A stretch of DNA of 64,000 bases from Ammoniphilus oxalaticus (GTDB lineage: Bacteria > Bacillota > Bacilli > Aneurinibacillales > RAOX-1), in the NCBI RefSeq assembly GCF_003609605.1, contig NZ_MCHY01000011.1, positions 1 through 64,000 of the forward strand, written 5' to 3'. Positions 34,738-42,393 of this stretch are shown here, piece after piece (position 1 is the stretch's first letter; each line of letters begins with the position of its first letter). Under the pieces are notes generated by a model. That model had not been told where the DNA came from. It searched no databases and saw only the letters and a list, made by a program, of their open reading frames with translations. The translations under genes were made by a program, and so were the position numbers.

Positions 34738-36018
34738 TTACTTCGTTTGGTCCCATGGCCATTCCGCCCCGTCATGATCTTCGAGCAAGAGCACATCAAC
34801 TATGTCTCCTATGGCGAATCCTCTTGTTCCGCCAGGCAACACGATAAACGAATTGCACAACGCTAGTGAAGATACGATGTTCGATTTATCAGCTCCACTT
34901 GGAGCGACATATAGCTGACTGTCTTCGTAAAAAATCTTGCTCCTCACAAAACGCGTAAACGGATTCACCTTTGGGAAATCTTCCGCTAAAATAGCTTTAG
35001 TCCGTTGCAGATGCGGCTTTTTGGAACAAAGCAACGTTTTAACAATCGGACGCGCGTAAAGTTCGTAACCGACATAACAAGCAGACGGATTGCCGGACAA
35101 GCCAAACAGTATTTTTCCATTCCAGTGAGCAACGGTCGTGACACTGCCAGGACGCATCGCAATCTTGTTAAACAAAACATCTGCGCCAAGTCTATCATAA
35201 ATAATCGGGAGGTAATCAAAGTCTCCAACAGACACCCCGCCTGTTGTGACAAGTATATCAACATCAGCCAACGCTTTTGTTATGGCCGCAAACGATGCTT
35301 CTAAATCATCCGCCAACTTGCCAAAATAGACAGGTTCCGCGCCCGAACGAATGATTTGAGAAATAATCATATAGGCATTGCTATTTCTAATTTTACCGGG
35401 AACCAATGGCTCGTCCACATCCAACAGCTCTGAACCCGTCGCAAATACGCCGACCTTCGGCTTCTTAGCTACTTTCACTTGATGATAACCGAATGTCGCC
35501 AATAACGCTTTGACCCCTGGATTAATATACGTCCCCTTTTCCACGATCGGCGTTCCCGCCTTCATATCTTGGCCACGGTAGGTGACATAGTCCCCTTGTT
35601 CTATGAATCGTTTCGCTTTGACCTTTGTTTTACCTTGATCTATAAACGTTTCCGTTAATTCAAGCGGGATCACCGCGGTTGCTCCGACAGGCATTTGGGC
35701 TCCTGTCATAATTCTCACCGCTTGGTTTAATCCTACCGTTTTCAGCGGCACATCGCCCGCTCCAATTTCCTCGACTACTTCAAGGATCACCGGATTTTCA
35801 GAAGTCGCCCCTTCTATATCTTCCGTCCGAATCGCAAATCCATCAAAAGCGGAACGGTCAAAGTTAGGCACGTCATCAGTGGCAACTAAATCTTCACCCA
35901 AATATCGTCCATCGCAGTCATTGATTGACACTTGCTCGATCTGCGCTTCACCCGCATACTTCATCACTCGCGCAACGGCTTCGCTAACTGGAATTGACGT
36001 TCTTCTCTCTAGCAACAT
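34738..36018 (-). CDS. moeA: Molybdopterin molybdenumtransferase MoeA
   Basis: Inserts molybdate into adenylated molybdopterin. The family features NFDRSAFDGFAIR, a GTGASGSELLDVDEPLVPGKIRNSN-like segment (read here as FATGSELL... NSNAY), VTTGGVSVGDFD, and MRPGSVTTVAH with FGLSGNPSACYVGYEL are intact. 426 aa from the preferred ATG 36018, which sits after TGGAGTG; ATG 36021 is equally possible. It is 24-39 bp downstream of ywiC and probably co-transcribed with it. Confidence 0.95.
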   Translation of the reverse strand: MLLERRTSIPVSEAVARVMKYAGEAQIEQVSINDCDGRYLGEDLVATDDVPNFDRSAFDGFAIRTEDIEGATSENPVILEVVEEIGAGDVPLKTVGLNQAVRIMTGAQMPVGATAVIPLELTETFIDQGKTKVKAKRFIEQGDYVTYRGQDMKAGTPIVEKGTYINPGVKALLATFGYHQVKVAKKPKVGVFATGSELLDVDEPLVPGKIRNSNAYMIISQIIRSGAEPVYFGKLADDLEASFAAITKALADVDILVTTGGVSVGDFDYLPIIYDRLGADVLFNKIAMRPGSVTTVAHWNGKILFGLSGNPSACYVGYELYARPIVKTLLCSKKPHLQRTKAILAEDFPKVNPFTRFVRSKIFYEDSQLYVAPSGADKSNIVSSLALCNSFIVLPGGTRGFAIGDIVDVLLLEDHDGAEWPWDQTK

Positions 36019-36056
36019 CATCACTCCATCCACTCATAATCTCGTCAACTAGAATT

Positions 36057-36770
36057 TCACAAATAAACGAGGCACATGATTATAAAATAAACTGAGTTTA
36101 CAACTTCAACTATTCCAACACCCTTGATGGAAAGAGGTTTTCCATAAAATGCTGTACTCCTTATTGTACTTGGTAAAAACGCAAAAAACAACCAAGGAAC
36201 GCCCAGCGCCCAACTAATCACAAGCAGCAGAACGTGATAGCCCGAAGATATGACTCGAAACATTATGTTCCTTTTTTCCCGAATCATCGACTTTACAAAA
36301 AAGAGACTACCTGTAAAAAACAACACAGAAAGGGCCCAAACGATAGCCGCCTTATTGTCAAGATAGCCAGTTCCTAAATAATAACTGGCTAAACCACCGA
36401 TTGAAAAGATAACCGTCGCGCACAGTCCATTAATGAATGAGCGTTCTCGATTTTTCTTCGCATAATACAGATTAACGAGAAAGAAGGGAAGCATCAGCAA
36501 GCCAATCAACAACAATCGCCAACTATACACTAGCGTAACACTTAAACAGAGCAGAGCAGGAATAAGGTAAGTGAGAATAGAGCGGAAGTAAGAACGAAGA
36601 TCTTCTCTTTTAAACGCTAACAAAATCGGATAGGTCGCTAAATAAAGCAAGGTCCAACCAATGAATAAAGGAACATGATAGCCAATAAAACCACATGCTC
36701 CAACCCCTATCACAAACGGGGCAATAAGCATCGCCCATGCTCCATGTTGCTTCGGTATCACTAATTTCAT
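36057..36770 (-). CDS. ywiC: YwiC-like membrane protein
   Basis: A 237-residue protein with about eight hydrophobic helices that opens with the family signature IPKQHGAWAMLIAPF. The YwiC family is found beside fnr, narK and narGHJI in Bacillus. Its biochemical role is unknown; the HGAWAM motif recalls UbiA-like prenyltransferase-fold proteins. It is first in a ywiC-moeA operon with a good promoter at 36946-36973. Confidence 0.85.
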   Translation of the reverse strand: MKLVIPKQHGAWAMLIAPFVIGVGACGFIGYHVPLFIGWTLLYLATYPILLAFKREDLRSYFRSILTYLIPALLCLSVTLVYSWRLLLIGLLMLPFFLVNLYYAKKNRERSFINGLCATVIFSIGGLASYYLGTGYLDNKAAIVWALSVLFFTGSLFFVKSMIREKRNIMFRVISSGYHVLLLVISWALGVPWLFFAFLPSTIRSTAFYGKPLSIKGVGIVEVVNSVYFIIMCLVYL

Positions 36771-36945
36771 TCCTTAACACACCCCTTTACTTTACTTACT
36801 TCCGATTCGTTTTGGCATCATCGATCTACAACCGATCGACTGAGTATTCCCCTGCATGAATGGCTCCCCGCCTGTAAACACTAACGATGGACTGCCTATT
36901 TCATTCAACAACCCCACTTACCGCCATCTTGATTCGGTTGAACAC

Positions 36946-36973
36946 ATTATAACTGTTCTACCAACGTTGTTAA
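36946..36973 (-). promoter_or_regulatory. Promoter of the ywiC-moeA operon
   Basis: On the minus strand TTAACA (36968-36973) and TATAAT (36946-36951) are separated by 16 bp. The Fnr-like box at 36994-37009 is centred about 62 bp upstream of the predicted start, an activator distance seen for CRP/FNR proteins. Confidence 0.6.
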
Positions 36974-36993
36974 GTGAGAGACATCACAAACTT

Positions 36994-37009
36994 GGTGACA
37001 CATGTCACA
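36994..37009. promoter_or_regulatory. Fnr/CRP-type binding site
   Basis: GGTGA-N6-TCACA differs from the Bacillus Fnr consensus TGTGA-N6-TCACA by one base. It lies between the divergent ywiC-moeA and DUF2249 operons. Relative to a likely -10 (CATTAT or TATAAA at 37033-37041) for the plus-strand operon, its centre is near -42 to -46, the class II activator position. Confidence 0.65.
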
Positions 37010-37075
37010 TACAACGAAATAAAAACGATTATCATTATAAATATAAGCAGTATGATGATTGAGGAGGTTGTAGGT

Positions 37076-37309
37076 ATGAGTGAACCAAAAACAATCGAAT
37101 TGGACGTTCGCGAGGATTTAAAAAATAAGCTTGATCCTTATCAAAAAATTATGGATGCAATACGATCGTTTGAATCGGGGGATATTTTCATCTTGCATGT
37201 CTCCCTCAAACCGCTTCCCTTATTCACTGTCATGAAAGCAAAAGGTTTTACGCATAAAGCTGTTCAGTTGGATAACAAATATTGGAAAGTAACATTTACG
37301 AAGAATTAA
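37076..37309 (+). CDS. DUF2249 protein, 77 aa (first copy)
   Basis: A small TusA/SirA-like alpha-beta protein of the DUF2249 family: IELDVREDLKNKLDPYQKI, then SFESGDIFILHVSLKPLPLF, and KGFTHKAV at the C-terminal end. The family is associated with denitrification and hemerythrin-like proteins, but the reaction is unknown. ATG 37076 follows GAGGAGG; longer in-frame starts lack a site. First gene of a five-gene operon behind the Fnr box. It has no Cys, so sulfur transfer like TusA is unlikely. Confidence 0.88.
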   Translation: MSEPKTIELDVREDLKNKLDPYQKIMDAIRSFESGDIFILHVSLKPLPLFTVMKAKGFTHKAVQLDNKYWKVTFTKN

Positions 37310-37335
37310 TAGTAATTCGGAAGGGAAGATGACGG

Positions 37336-37542
37336 ATGATTTTAGATAATAGAGGGTTGCAACCCCCTGAACCGATGATGAGAACATTGAAAGCGCTCGA
37401 TGAATTACAGGTCGGACAGCGTCTAAGTATCATCAACGATCGCCGTCCGATGTTTTTATATGAGGAGTTAGAAGAACGCGGATTTTCCCATCAGACGATC
37501 GTACGGGATGATGGGGGCTATCAAATTGATATTACAAAATAA
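37336..37542 (+). CDS. DUF2249 protein, 68 aa (second copy)
   Basis: A second DUF2249 domain: LDNRGLQPPEPMMRTLKALDELQVGQ, then LSIINDRRPMFLYEELEERGF. It is closer to the canonical family pattern (LD.RGL.PPEPM) than the first copy, and the two share only the fold-level outline. ATG after GGAAGGGAAG. It is 26 bp behind the first copy and 15 bp before the membrane-protein gene, so clearly in one operon. No Cys residues. Confidence 0.88.
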   Translation: MILDNRGLQPPEPMMRTLKALDELQVGQRLSIINDRRPMFLYEELEERGFSHQTIVRDDGGYQIDITK

Positions 37543-37557
37543 AGGGGGCGCCGCGGG

Positions 37558-38796
37558 ATGTTGGCTCAAACAAACACGGAAACAAACATCAAGCTACCTT
37601 TCGCCTTTATTTTTTATAGTTTAGTCGCCTTTGTTCTCTCGCAGGTGATGATCATTTGGAGAGGGGCGGATCTGTTGGATGGGGCCTTCCGACAACCCGT
37701 CATCTGGTCTGCCGCGCACCTCTTGTTACTCGGTTGGGCATTGATGGCGGCGATGGGTTCGATGTACCAACTGGTTCCTGTCGCTTTTCTAACGCCGATT
37801 TGGAGTGAAAAATTTGGATTCTTCCAGTTTGCTGTCACCTCATTAGGAATTACCGTATTTTCGATCACGCTCGCATGGGTTCCATTGTACGCTTATTGGG
37901 GCGGAATCCTAACGCTCATTGGCATTTTACTCTTCTTATTTCAAATGTGGATGACTCTTAAGAAGCAAACGGAAAAAAGTATCATCACCCTGTTCGTTGG
38001 TTCCGCCTTGTTTTGTTTGTTTGTTACAATTGGACTAGGTATTCTGCTCGCTCTGAACATAAGCGGATTTTCGATACTCGCTAGTGATGGACTGCTAAAA
38101 GGACACATTTTACTCGGGCTATGTGGGTGGTTTACGTTATTAATCTTCGGGTTTTCCTACAAAATGGCGCCGATGTTCTCTTTGGCCCACGGTTTTCAGA
38201 TGGAATTAAGTCGAACTGTGTTTGGTGTCTATACCGCTGGCCTCATCCTCAGCTTCGTGTCCCTGTTTAACACTAGCCACCTTTTGTTATCGTTAGGATT
38301 TCTGCTGTTATTCGTCGGATTTCTGCTGTTTAGCATCCACATGCGACAGGTGATCCAAAAACGAGTGAAGAAAAAGTTGGATCGTCCTTTTGTCTTCTCT
38401 TTGATTGCGATTGGATTTGGACTTGTGATTCACCTACTCGCGTTTATTTATGCGATTGCCCAGCCAACACCCCTTGCGTTTATCGTTTTGGCTTGCGCCT
38501 ATATCATCGGATGGATCGTTTTCAGTCTAATTGGTTATCTTATCAAAATTGTTCCATTCTTATGGTGGACCCATCGATACAGTCAACAAGTAGGGAAAGA
38601 GAATGTGCCCGCTTTAAAAGATATGATGGATGATCGCTTGATTCACCCGTTACTGATCATCCTCCCTGTCTCTTTTGCGGGAGTGATCATTAGCTTTCCA
38701 ATCCATTCCCAATCGCTATTTTGGACCAGCCAGACAATCTTTACCGCAGGTTCTGTATTATTTTGTTACATCATCATTATGGTTTTAAAAAAATAA
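37558..38796 (+). CDS. NnrS/heme-copper-oxidase-like membrane protein
   Basis: A 412-residue protein with about twelve membrane helices. Conserved-looking His in HLLLLGWALMAAMGSMYQLVPV (around residue 62) and GHILLGLCGWFTLLIFGFSYKMAP (around residue 180) resembles heme ligands of NnrS and heme-copper oxidase subunit I relatives. IKIVPFLWW is near residue 330. NnrS proteins are membrane heme/copper proteins linked to nitric oxide tolerance. Assignment to a named family is tentative. ATG after AAAGGGGGCG. It is third in the Fnr-linked operon. Confidence 0.7.
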   Translation: MLAQTNTETNIKLPFAFIFYSLVAFVLSQVMIIWRGADLLDGAFRQPVIWSAAHLLLLGWALMAAMGSMYQLVPVAFLTPIWSEKFGFFQFAVTSLGITVFSITLAWVPLYAYWGGILTLIGILLFLFQMWMTLKKQTEKSIITLFVGSALFCLFVTIGLGILLALNISGFSILASDGLLKGHILLGLCGWFTLLIFGFSYKMAPMFSLAHGFQMELSRTVFGVYTAGLILSFVSLFNTSHLLLSLGFLLLFVGFLLFSIHMRQVIQKRVKKKLDRPFVFSLIAIGFGLVIHLLAFIYAIAQPTPLAFIVLACAYIIGWIVFSLIGYLIKIVPFLWWTHRYSQQVGKENVPALKDMMDDRLIHPLLIILPVSFAGVIISFPIHSQSLFWTSQTIFTAGSVLFCYIIIMVLKK

Positions 38797-38814
38797 GAGG
38801 GGAATGAGCCAAAT

Positions 38815-39108
38815 ATGACTCAAATCGAACAAGTATATGACCAATTGCGAAAAGTAATTGATCCCGAATTAAATATCAATGTCGTTGATTTAGGGTTAAT
38901 TTATGATGTCAAGCTCGATCAAGGCAAACTTGAAATTGCAATGACGTTAACGACACCTGGTTGTCCGCTCCATGACAGCATAGTAAATGGCGTCAAATAT
39001 GCGGTATCGACTGTTGAAGGAGTAGAGCAGGTCGACGTTGAACTTGTCTGGTCTCCTCCTTGGACTCCTGACCACATGACCGAAGCAGGAAGGAGAGCCC
39101 TCGGATAA
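38815..39108 (+). CDS. DUF59/MIP18-family Fe-S assembly factor
   Basis: A 97-residue protein of the SufT/PaaD/MIP18 family: DPELNINVVDLGLIYDV, the Cys motif TLTTPGCPLHDSI, and LVWSPPWTPDHMTEAGRRALG. Such proteins help insert Fe-S clusters into target proteins. The position in the operon suggests service to a local metalloprotein. It ends 4 bp before the next gene. ATG after AGAGGGG. Confidence 0.92.
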   Translation: MTQIEQVYDQLRKVIDPELNINVVDLGLIYDVKLDQGKLEIAMTLTTPGCPLHDSIVNGVKYAVSTVEGVEQVDVELVWSPPWTPDHMTEAGRRALG

Positions 39109-39112
39109 ACCA

Positions 39113-39613
39113 GTGAAACATATAATTTGGATTGCAATAAATGTGTTGTTTTTGTTAGTGAGCACGATCTACATTTGGGTATTTCAAAAGCCGGACACAC
39201 TTTTTATAGGCGCAGGCGCGTTACTCGGTCAAGTGGCCGTTGTATTATTTCTGATTAATGTGAATATGTATTTTATCTTTTTAGTCATCAGAAAATCAAC
39301 GAAACGAAATGTAAGAGTGACCCTAGCTAAAATCGCGAGGCGGATGATGAAAAGGCATATTACGATTGCTGTCTTAGCAACGACGATCATTCTCATCCAC
39401 GCCTTTATTATGCTGACACAGCTCGGACCACTGATCGGATTTTTTGGTCCAAAAATGATCAGTGGATACGTAGGGCTCGTTGTTTTAACATTAACGTTAA
39501 TTGGCGGATACCGCAGACACCGCAAAGCGACCGGCTTTCGCAGGAGATTCCATTTGACGATGGCAATGATCTTCACTGCTGTATTTGTTATCCATTTGTT
39601 TATGCCTTTTTAA
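39113..39613 (+). CDS. Four-helix membrane protein with paired histidines
   Basis: A 166-residue protein with four hydrophobic segments. His residues sit near membrane boundaries in RRMMKRHITIAVLATTIILIHAF and RRRFHLTMAMIFTAVFVIHLF, two per helix and about a heme spacing apart (13-15 residues). This suggests a b-type cytochrome like ferric-reductase or DUF4405-like proteins. No family is assigned with certainty. GTG start 4 bp after the DUF59 gene; the nearest ribosome site GGAAGGAGAG is somewhat distant. Last gene of the operon. Confidence 0.7.
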   Translation: MKHIIWIAINVLFLLVSTIYIWVFQKPDTLFIGAGALLGQVAVVLFLINVNMYFIFLVIRKSTKRNVRVTLAKIARRMMKRHITIAVLATTIILIHAFIMLTQLGPLIGFFGPKMISGYVGLVVLTLTLIGGYRRHRKATGFRRRFHLTMAMIFTAVFVIHLFMPF

Positions 39614-39619
39614 AAAGTT

Positions 39620-39666
39620 GGGCGTGATTGTTCAGGGGTATTCACCCCGACGATTACGCCCTTTTT
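39620..39666. terminator. Bidirectional terminator
   Basis: GGGCGT ... GGGG pairs with CCCC ... ACGCCC through a long imperfect stem, followed by TTTTTATTT; between the DUF2249 operon and the convergent dedA gene. Confidence 0.8.
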
Positions 39667-39682
39667 ATTTATCCTTTCCCTT

Positions 39683-40288
39683 TCACACAGCTTGCCCGCC
39701 CGCCTTTTTCATTTTTCTTACAATAAAAATAGACAGAGCGATAATCAGGCAAACGAAGCCGAAAATCCAACCAAAACGTGTAACATATTGACTAACGAGC
39801 TCAATCGAATGACCAAAGTACTTCCCTACCATGAACAGGGCCAAAGTCCAAATAAATCCAGTGGAGTACGAAAATAGCGCATATCGAAAAAAGCTCATTC
39901 TGTTAACGCCAACGATATAAGGAACGATATGTCGAATAACTGGAAAGAGGTAACTAATTACGAGCGAGAAAGCTCCATAACGATCTATAAAATGGTGGGC
40001 TTTTTCAATATATTTGGCCGTTTTCCGCTTGCGCATCAAATAATGTAAAGCGGGCGGTCCAATGATTCGGCCAATGCAATAACCAATCGTGAGCCCTGAT
40101 ATAACACCCGCATACGTAAGCGCAAAAGCGGGAAGCGGTTTAAGTATGCCAAGCGAAGTCACAAACCCGCCGCTCATTACGATAACCTCATCTGGTATTG
40201 GCAACCCTACGATCCCAAGCCACAGGAAGAAAAAGAGGGCGGCGTACCCATATTGCTCTATCCCGCCCAGCAAGAAGTCGAGGTACAT
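39683..40288 (-). CDS. DedA-family membrane protein
   Basis: A membrane protein of the DedA/SNARE-associated family, proposed lipid-carrier flippases or proton-dependent transporters. Family features are GLPIPDEVIVMSGG near residue 28, the Gly-rich GRIIGPPALHYL, and FPVIRHIVPYIVGVNRMSFFRYALFSYSTGF. 201 aa with about five helices. ATG after GAAGGAGGAG. It is 3 bp downstream of the methyltransferase gene. Confidence 0.93.
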   Translation of the reverse strand: MYLDFLLGGIEQYGYAALFFFLWLGIVGLPIPDEVIVMSGGFVTSLGILKPLPAFALTYAGVISGLTIGYCIGRIIGPPALHYLMRKRKTAKYIEKAHHFIDRYGAFSLVISYLFPVIRHIVPYIVGVNRMSFFRYALFSYSTGFIWTLALFMVGKYFGHSIELVSQYVTRFGWIFGFVCLIIALSIFIVRKMKKAGGQAV

Positions 40289-40291
40289 AAG

Positions 40292-40864
40292 TTACTCCTC
40301 CTTCTTGCCGAAGCACGTATAAACAAAGGCGGGAGGAACATTGCGCATTTCAAAGTTGATCGCTACGCGGTTAAAATGCTCTTTTAACATGTTCTTCATC
40401 TGCAACGAGTATTGAAACGCAATAAACACACCATCGGGTTTTAGACACTCTAGGACAACGCTCATGATTTCGCTCCTTAGCTGCGGCGAAAAATTAGCGA
40501 ACGGCAACCCAGATATAATACAATCAACTTGAGGTGTATGTAACTTTTTAAGCAAACTAGCCATCCCTGCCGCATCCGAACCAAAGTAAAAGGAGGGGTA
40601 CGTTTCCTGCAAAGCTTGTCTCATCTGCGCATCCTTTTCAATAATGACAGCCGTTGTTGCATCCGCCATATGTTCAAAGATGTAGTTTGTAAATACGCCG
40701 GTTCCGGCGCCCAACTCAACAATTGCGTCCACCTCGTCCCAAGCTACATGATCAAACATCTTTTTGGTTAAATAAATGGAACTAGGGGTTATGCTCCCAA
40801 CCTGTCCCGGGGATTGGATAAATTTATTTAAAAAGGTTAAACGCCGATTCGTTAAGCTGATCAA
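40292..40864 (-). CDS. SAM-dependent methyltransferase (phospholipid/KsgA-like group)
   Basis: A Rossmann methyltransferase with VELGAGTGVFTNYI (SAM-binding, around residue 49) and ISGLPFANFSPQLR (post-I acceptor motif, NLPF-like). The opening FIQSPGQVGSITPSS matches the PmtA-like phosphatidylethanolamine N-methyltransferase group as well as relatives labelled rRNA methyltransferases. 190 aa. It is the first of a pair with dedA, both probably acting on membrane lipid; the substrate is inferred. Confidence 0.85.
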   Translation of the reverse strand: MISLTNRRLTFLNKFIQSPGQVGSITPSSIYLTKKMFDHVAWDEVDAIVELGAGTGVFTNYIFEHMADATTAVIIEKDAQMRQALQETYPSFYFGSDAAGMASLLKKLHTPQVDCIISGLPFANFSPQLRSEIMSVVLECLKPDGVFIAFQYSLQMKNMLKEHFNRVAINFEMRNVPPAFVYTCFGKKEE

Positions 40865-40970
40865 TTCCCCTCACTCCTTCTACATTTCATAGTTATATAA
40901 TAATCCTTTTATCCTAAAACGCCTACACAATTTTTATTAAGAAAACCTTAAATTTTTAACAAAACAAAAA

Positions 40971-40988
40971 CCCACTCCTAAAAGTGGG
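40971..40988 (-). terminator. Terminator
   Basis: CCCACT pairs with AGTGGG. On the minus strand it is followed by TTTTTGTTTTG, after the NlpC/P60 gene. Confidence 0.7.
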
Positions 40989-41002
40989 CTAAAACGAAAA
41001 GA

Positions 41003-41893
41003 CTATGGTCGTTTGGCAAATAAAAGTCTTTGTTCCCAATATCCGGCTAGTTCGCTTTTCGTCACACCAGGGTCCCCATATGTATGGATGATTTCTCCAT
41101 TTCCAGCGTACATCGCGACATGCCCAACCATGCGATTACTGGCATAGCGACCGGGTGTGAAAAAGAAAAGCAAATCGCCCGGCTTGAACTGATCCGCGCT
41201 GATTCGCCGTCCGACACTTGCCTGTTCTATTGAACTTCGCGGAACTTCAACGCCAAATCGTTCTAGCACATACTTTACAAAAGAGGAACAATCAAAAGCT
41301 TTTGTTTCCCGGTAATCATCCGCTCCAAATTCATACGGCGTCCCTAAAAACCTTTCCGCAAAACGAATGACTTCAGCGCCATTCACGTTTCCGCTCGATT
41401 GAATCGAGGCTGACTTTTGTCCCTCATCTGTCGAGAGTAGCGTAGGCGCGACGAGACTTAACTTCCTCTTATTAGCATCCCACTTGATTTCAGTATTTAA
41501 TAACGCTGACAACGCCTCAACCGTCATAAACAATTGATCATTTTGCGCGCGCGGAGCGCGCGGCAACATGATTCTCCGATCTCCGACTGTTGCGGAGATG
41601 TCCCCTGCCTTTACAGTATAAATCGGATCGGTATAACCAATTTGGTAGGTTTCGCCAGCTTGTTGCATTCTGAGATCTAAGGCGTTCATTGTCTCTTGTA
41701 CAGCGACCCACCTCTTACCCGTATGTTCAATTTGGAGCGGGATGACTCGATTCGTTTTTTGGCCATCGATCGTTAGCTGGGCCGATGCGCTCATTTGTTT
41801 AACGGGAGGAGATGTAGCTTGGCAAGCCCCAATTAAAAACAAACAACACAGTGGCAACCAGCGGCGCGCTAACTTTTGCATAGAAAAAACCAA
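41003..41893 (-). CDS. NlpC/P60 lipoprotein with copper-amine-oxidase N-like domain
   Basis: A secreted cell-wall hydrolase that cuts peptide bonds in peptidoglycan. A lipoprotein signal with lipobox LIGAC (Cys near 24) is followed by a copper-amine-oxidase N-terminal-type domain (about 35-155, VAVQETMNALDLRM ... WDANKRKLSL) and an NlpC/P60 domain. Its catalytic Cys is in AFDCSSFVKYVLERFG, with His in GHVAMYAG and IIHTYG. TTG 41893 is preferred: AAGGAG lies nine bases upstream, while TTG 41902 abuts it and ATG 41881 is too far. Confidence 0.9.
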   Translation of the reverse strand: MVFSMQKLARRWLPLCCLFLIGACQATSPPVKQMSASAQLTIDGQKTNRVIPLQIEHTGKRWVAVQETMNALDLRMQQAGETYQIGYTDPIYTVKAGDISATVGDRRIMLPRAPRAQNDQLFMTVEALSALLNTEIKWDANKRKLSLVAPTLLSTDEGQKSASIQSSGNVNGAEVIRFAERFLGTPYEFGADDYRETKAFDCSSFVKYVLERFGVEVPRSSIEQASVGRRISADQFKPGDLLFFFTPGRYASNRMVGHVAMYAGNGEIIHTYGDPGVTKSELAGYWEQRLLFAKRP

Positions 41894-41967
41894 GCGGTTC
41901 AACTCCTTAGCATTATTCTAAACTTAGTTTGTTTAGAAACAGAAGGATTATCCCCGATTGAAAAATA

Positions 41968-42390
41968 TTATGACTGAATCAGTTCAGCATAAGCTACTTT
42001 GATACAATAATCCATGATAACCGACATTCCATGTTGTTTACACAAGGCGGCAGCCTCTTCATGAACCAACCCTAACTGCATCCAGAACACTTTGCCTTGT
42101 CCGTATTCAACCGCTTCTTCGGCAACGGGCATAATTTGATCCACACGTCGGAACACATTAATAATGTCGACAGGTTCTTTAATCTCCGTCAAGGTCGCCA
42201 CTGCTTTTTCGCCTAATGCTTCCTTAATCATCGGATTAACAGGGATGATCTTATACCCATAGCTTTGCATTCTTTTAGCCACTTGATAACTGATTCGATC
42301 CGGGTTATCAGACAAGCCGACAATAGCAATCGTTTTCGCGTCTACTAAAATTTGTTTAATTTCTTCTTTCGATGGATTTTGCATCGCCAT
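41968..42390 (-). CDS. CoA-binding protein (YccU family)
   Basis: A 140-residue stand-alone Rossmann domain of the CoA_binding_2 family: TIAIVGLSDNPDRISYQVAKRMQSYGYKIIPVNP, ending with a Cys in MDYCIKVAY. Related domains bind CoA or NAD; the physiological ligand and role are unclear. It is 3 bp downstream of the aminopeptidase gene, so probably in an operon with it. Confidence 0.9.
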   Translation of the reverse strand: MAMQNPSKEEIKQILVDAKTIAIVGLSDNPDRISYQVAKRMQSYGYKIIPVNPMIKEALGEKAVATLTEIKEPVDIINVFRRVDQIMPVAEEAVEYGQGKVFWMQLGLVHEEAAALCKQHGMSVIMDYCIKVAYAELIQS

Positions 42391-42393
42391 TAT

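Noticed and set aside
37021-37046. Fur box near the DUF2249 operon
   Set aside because: TATAAT-GATAAT hexamers on the minus strand match only part of the Fur pattern and are explained by promoter A/T content.
36974-37075. N-terminal extension of the first DUF2249 protein
   Set aside because: The extension overlaps the Fnr box and promoter region. The ATG at 37076 has a GAGGAGG site, whereas the upstream ATG has none.
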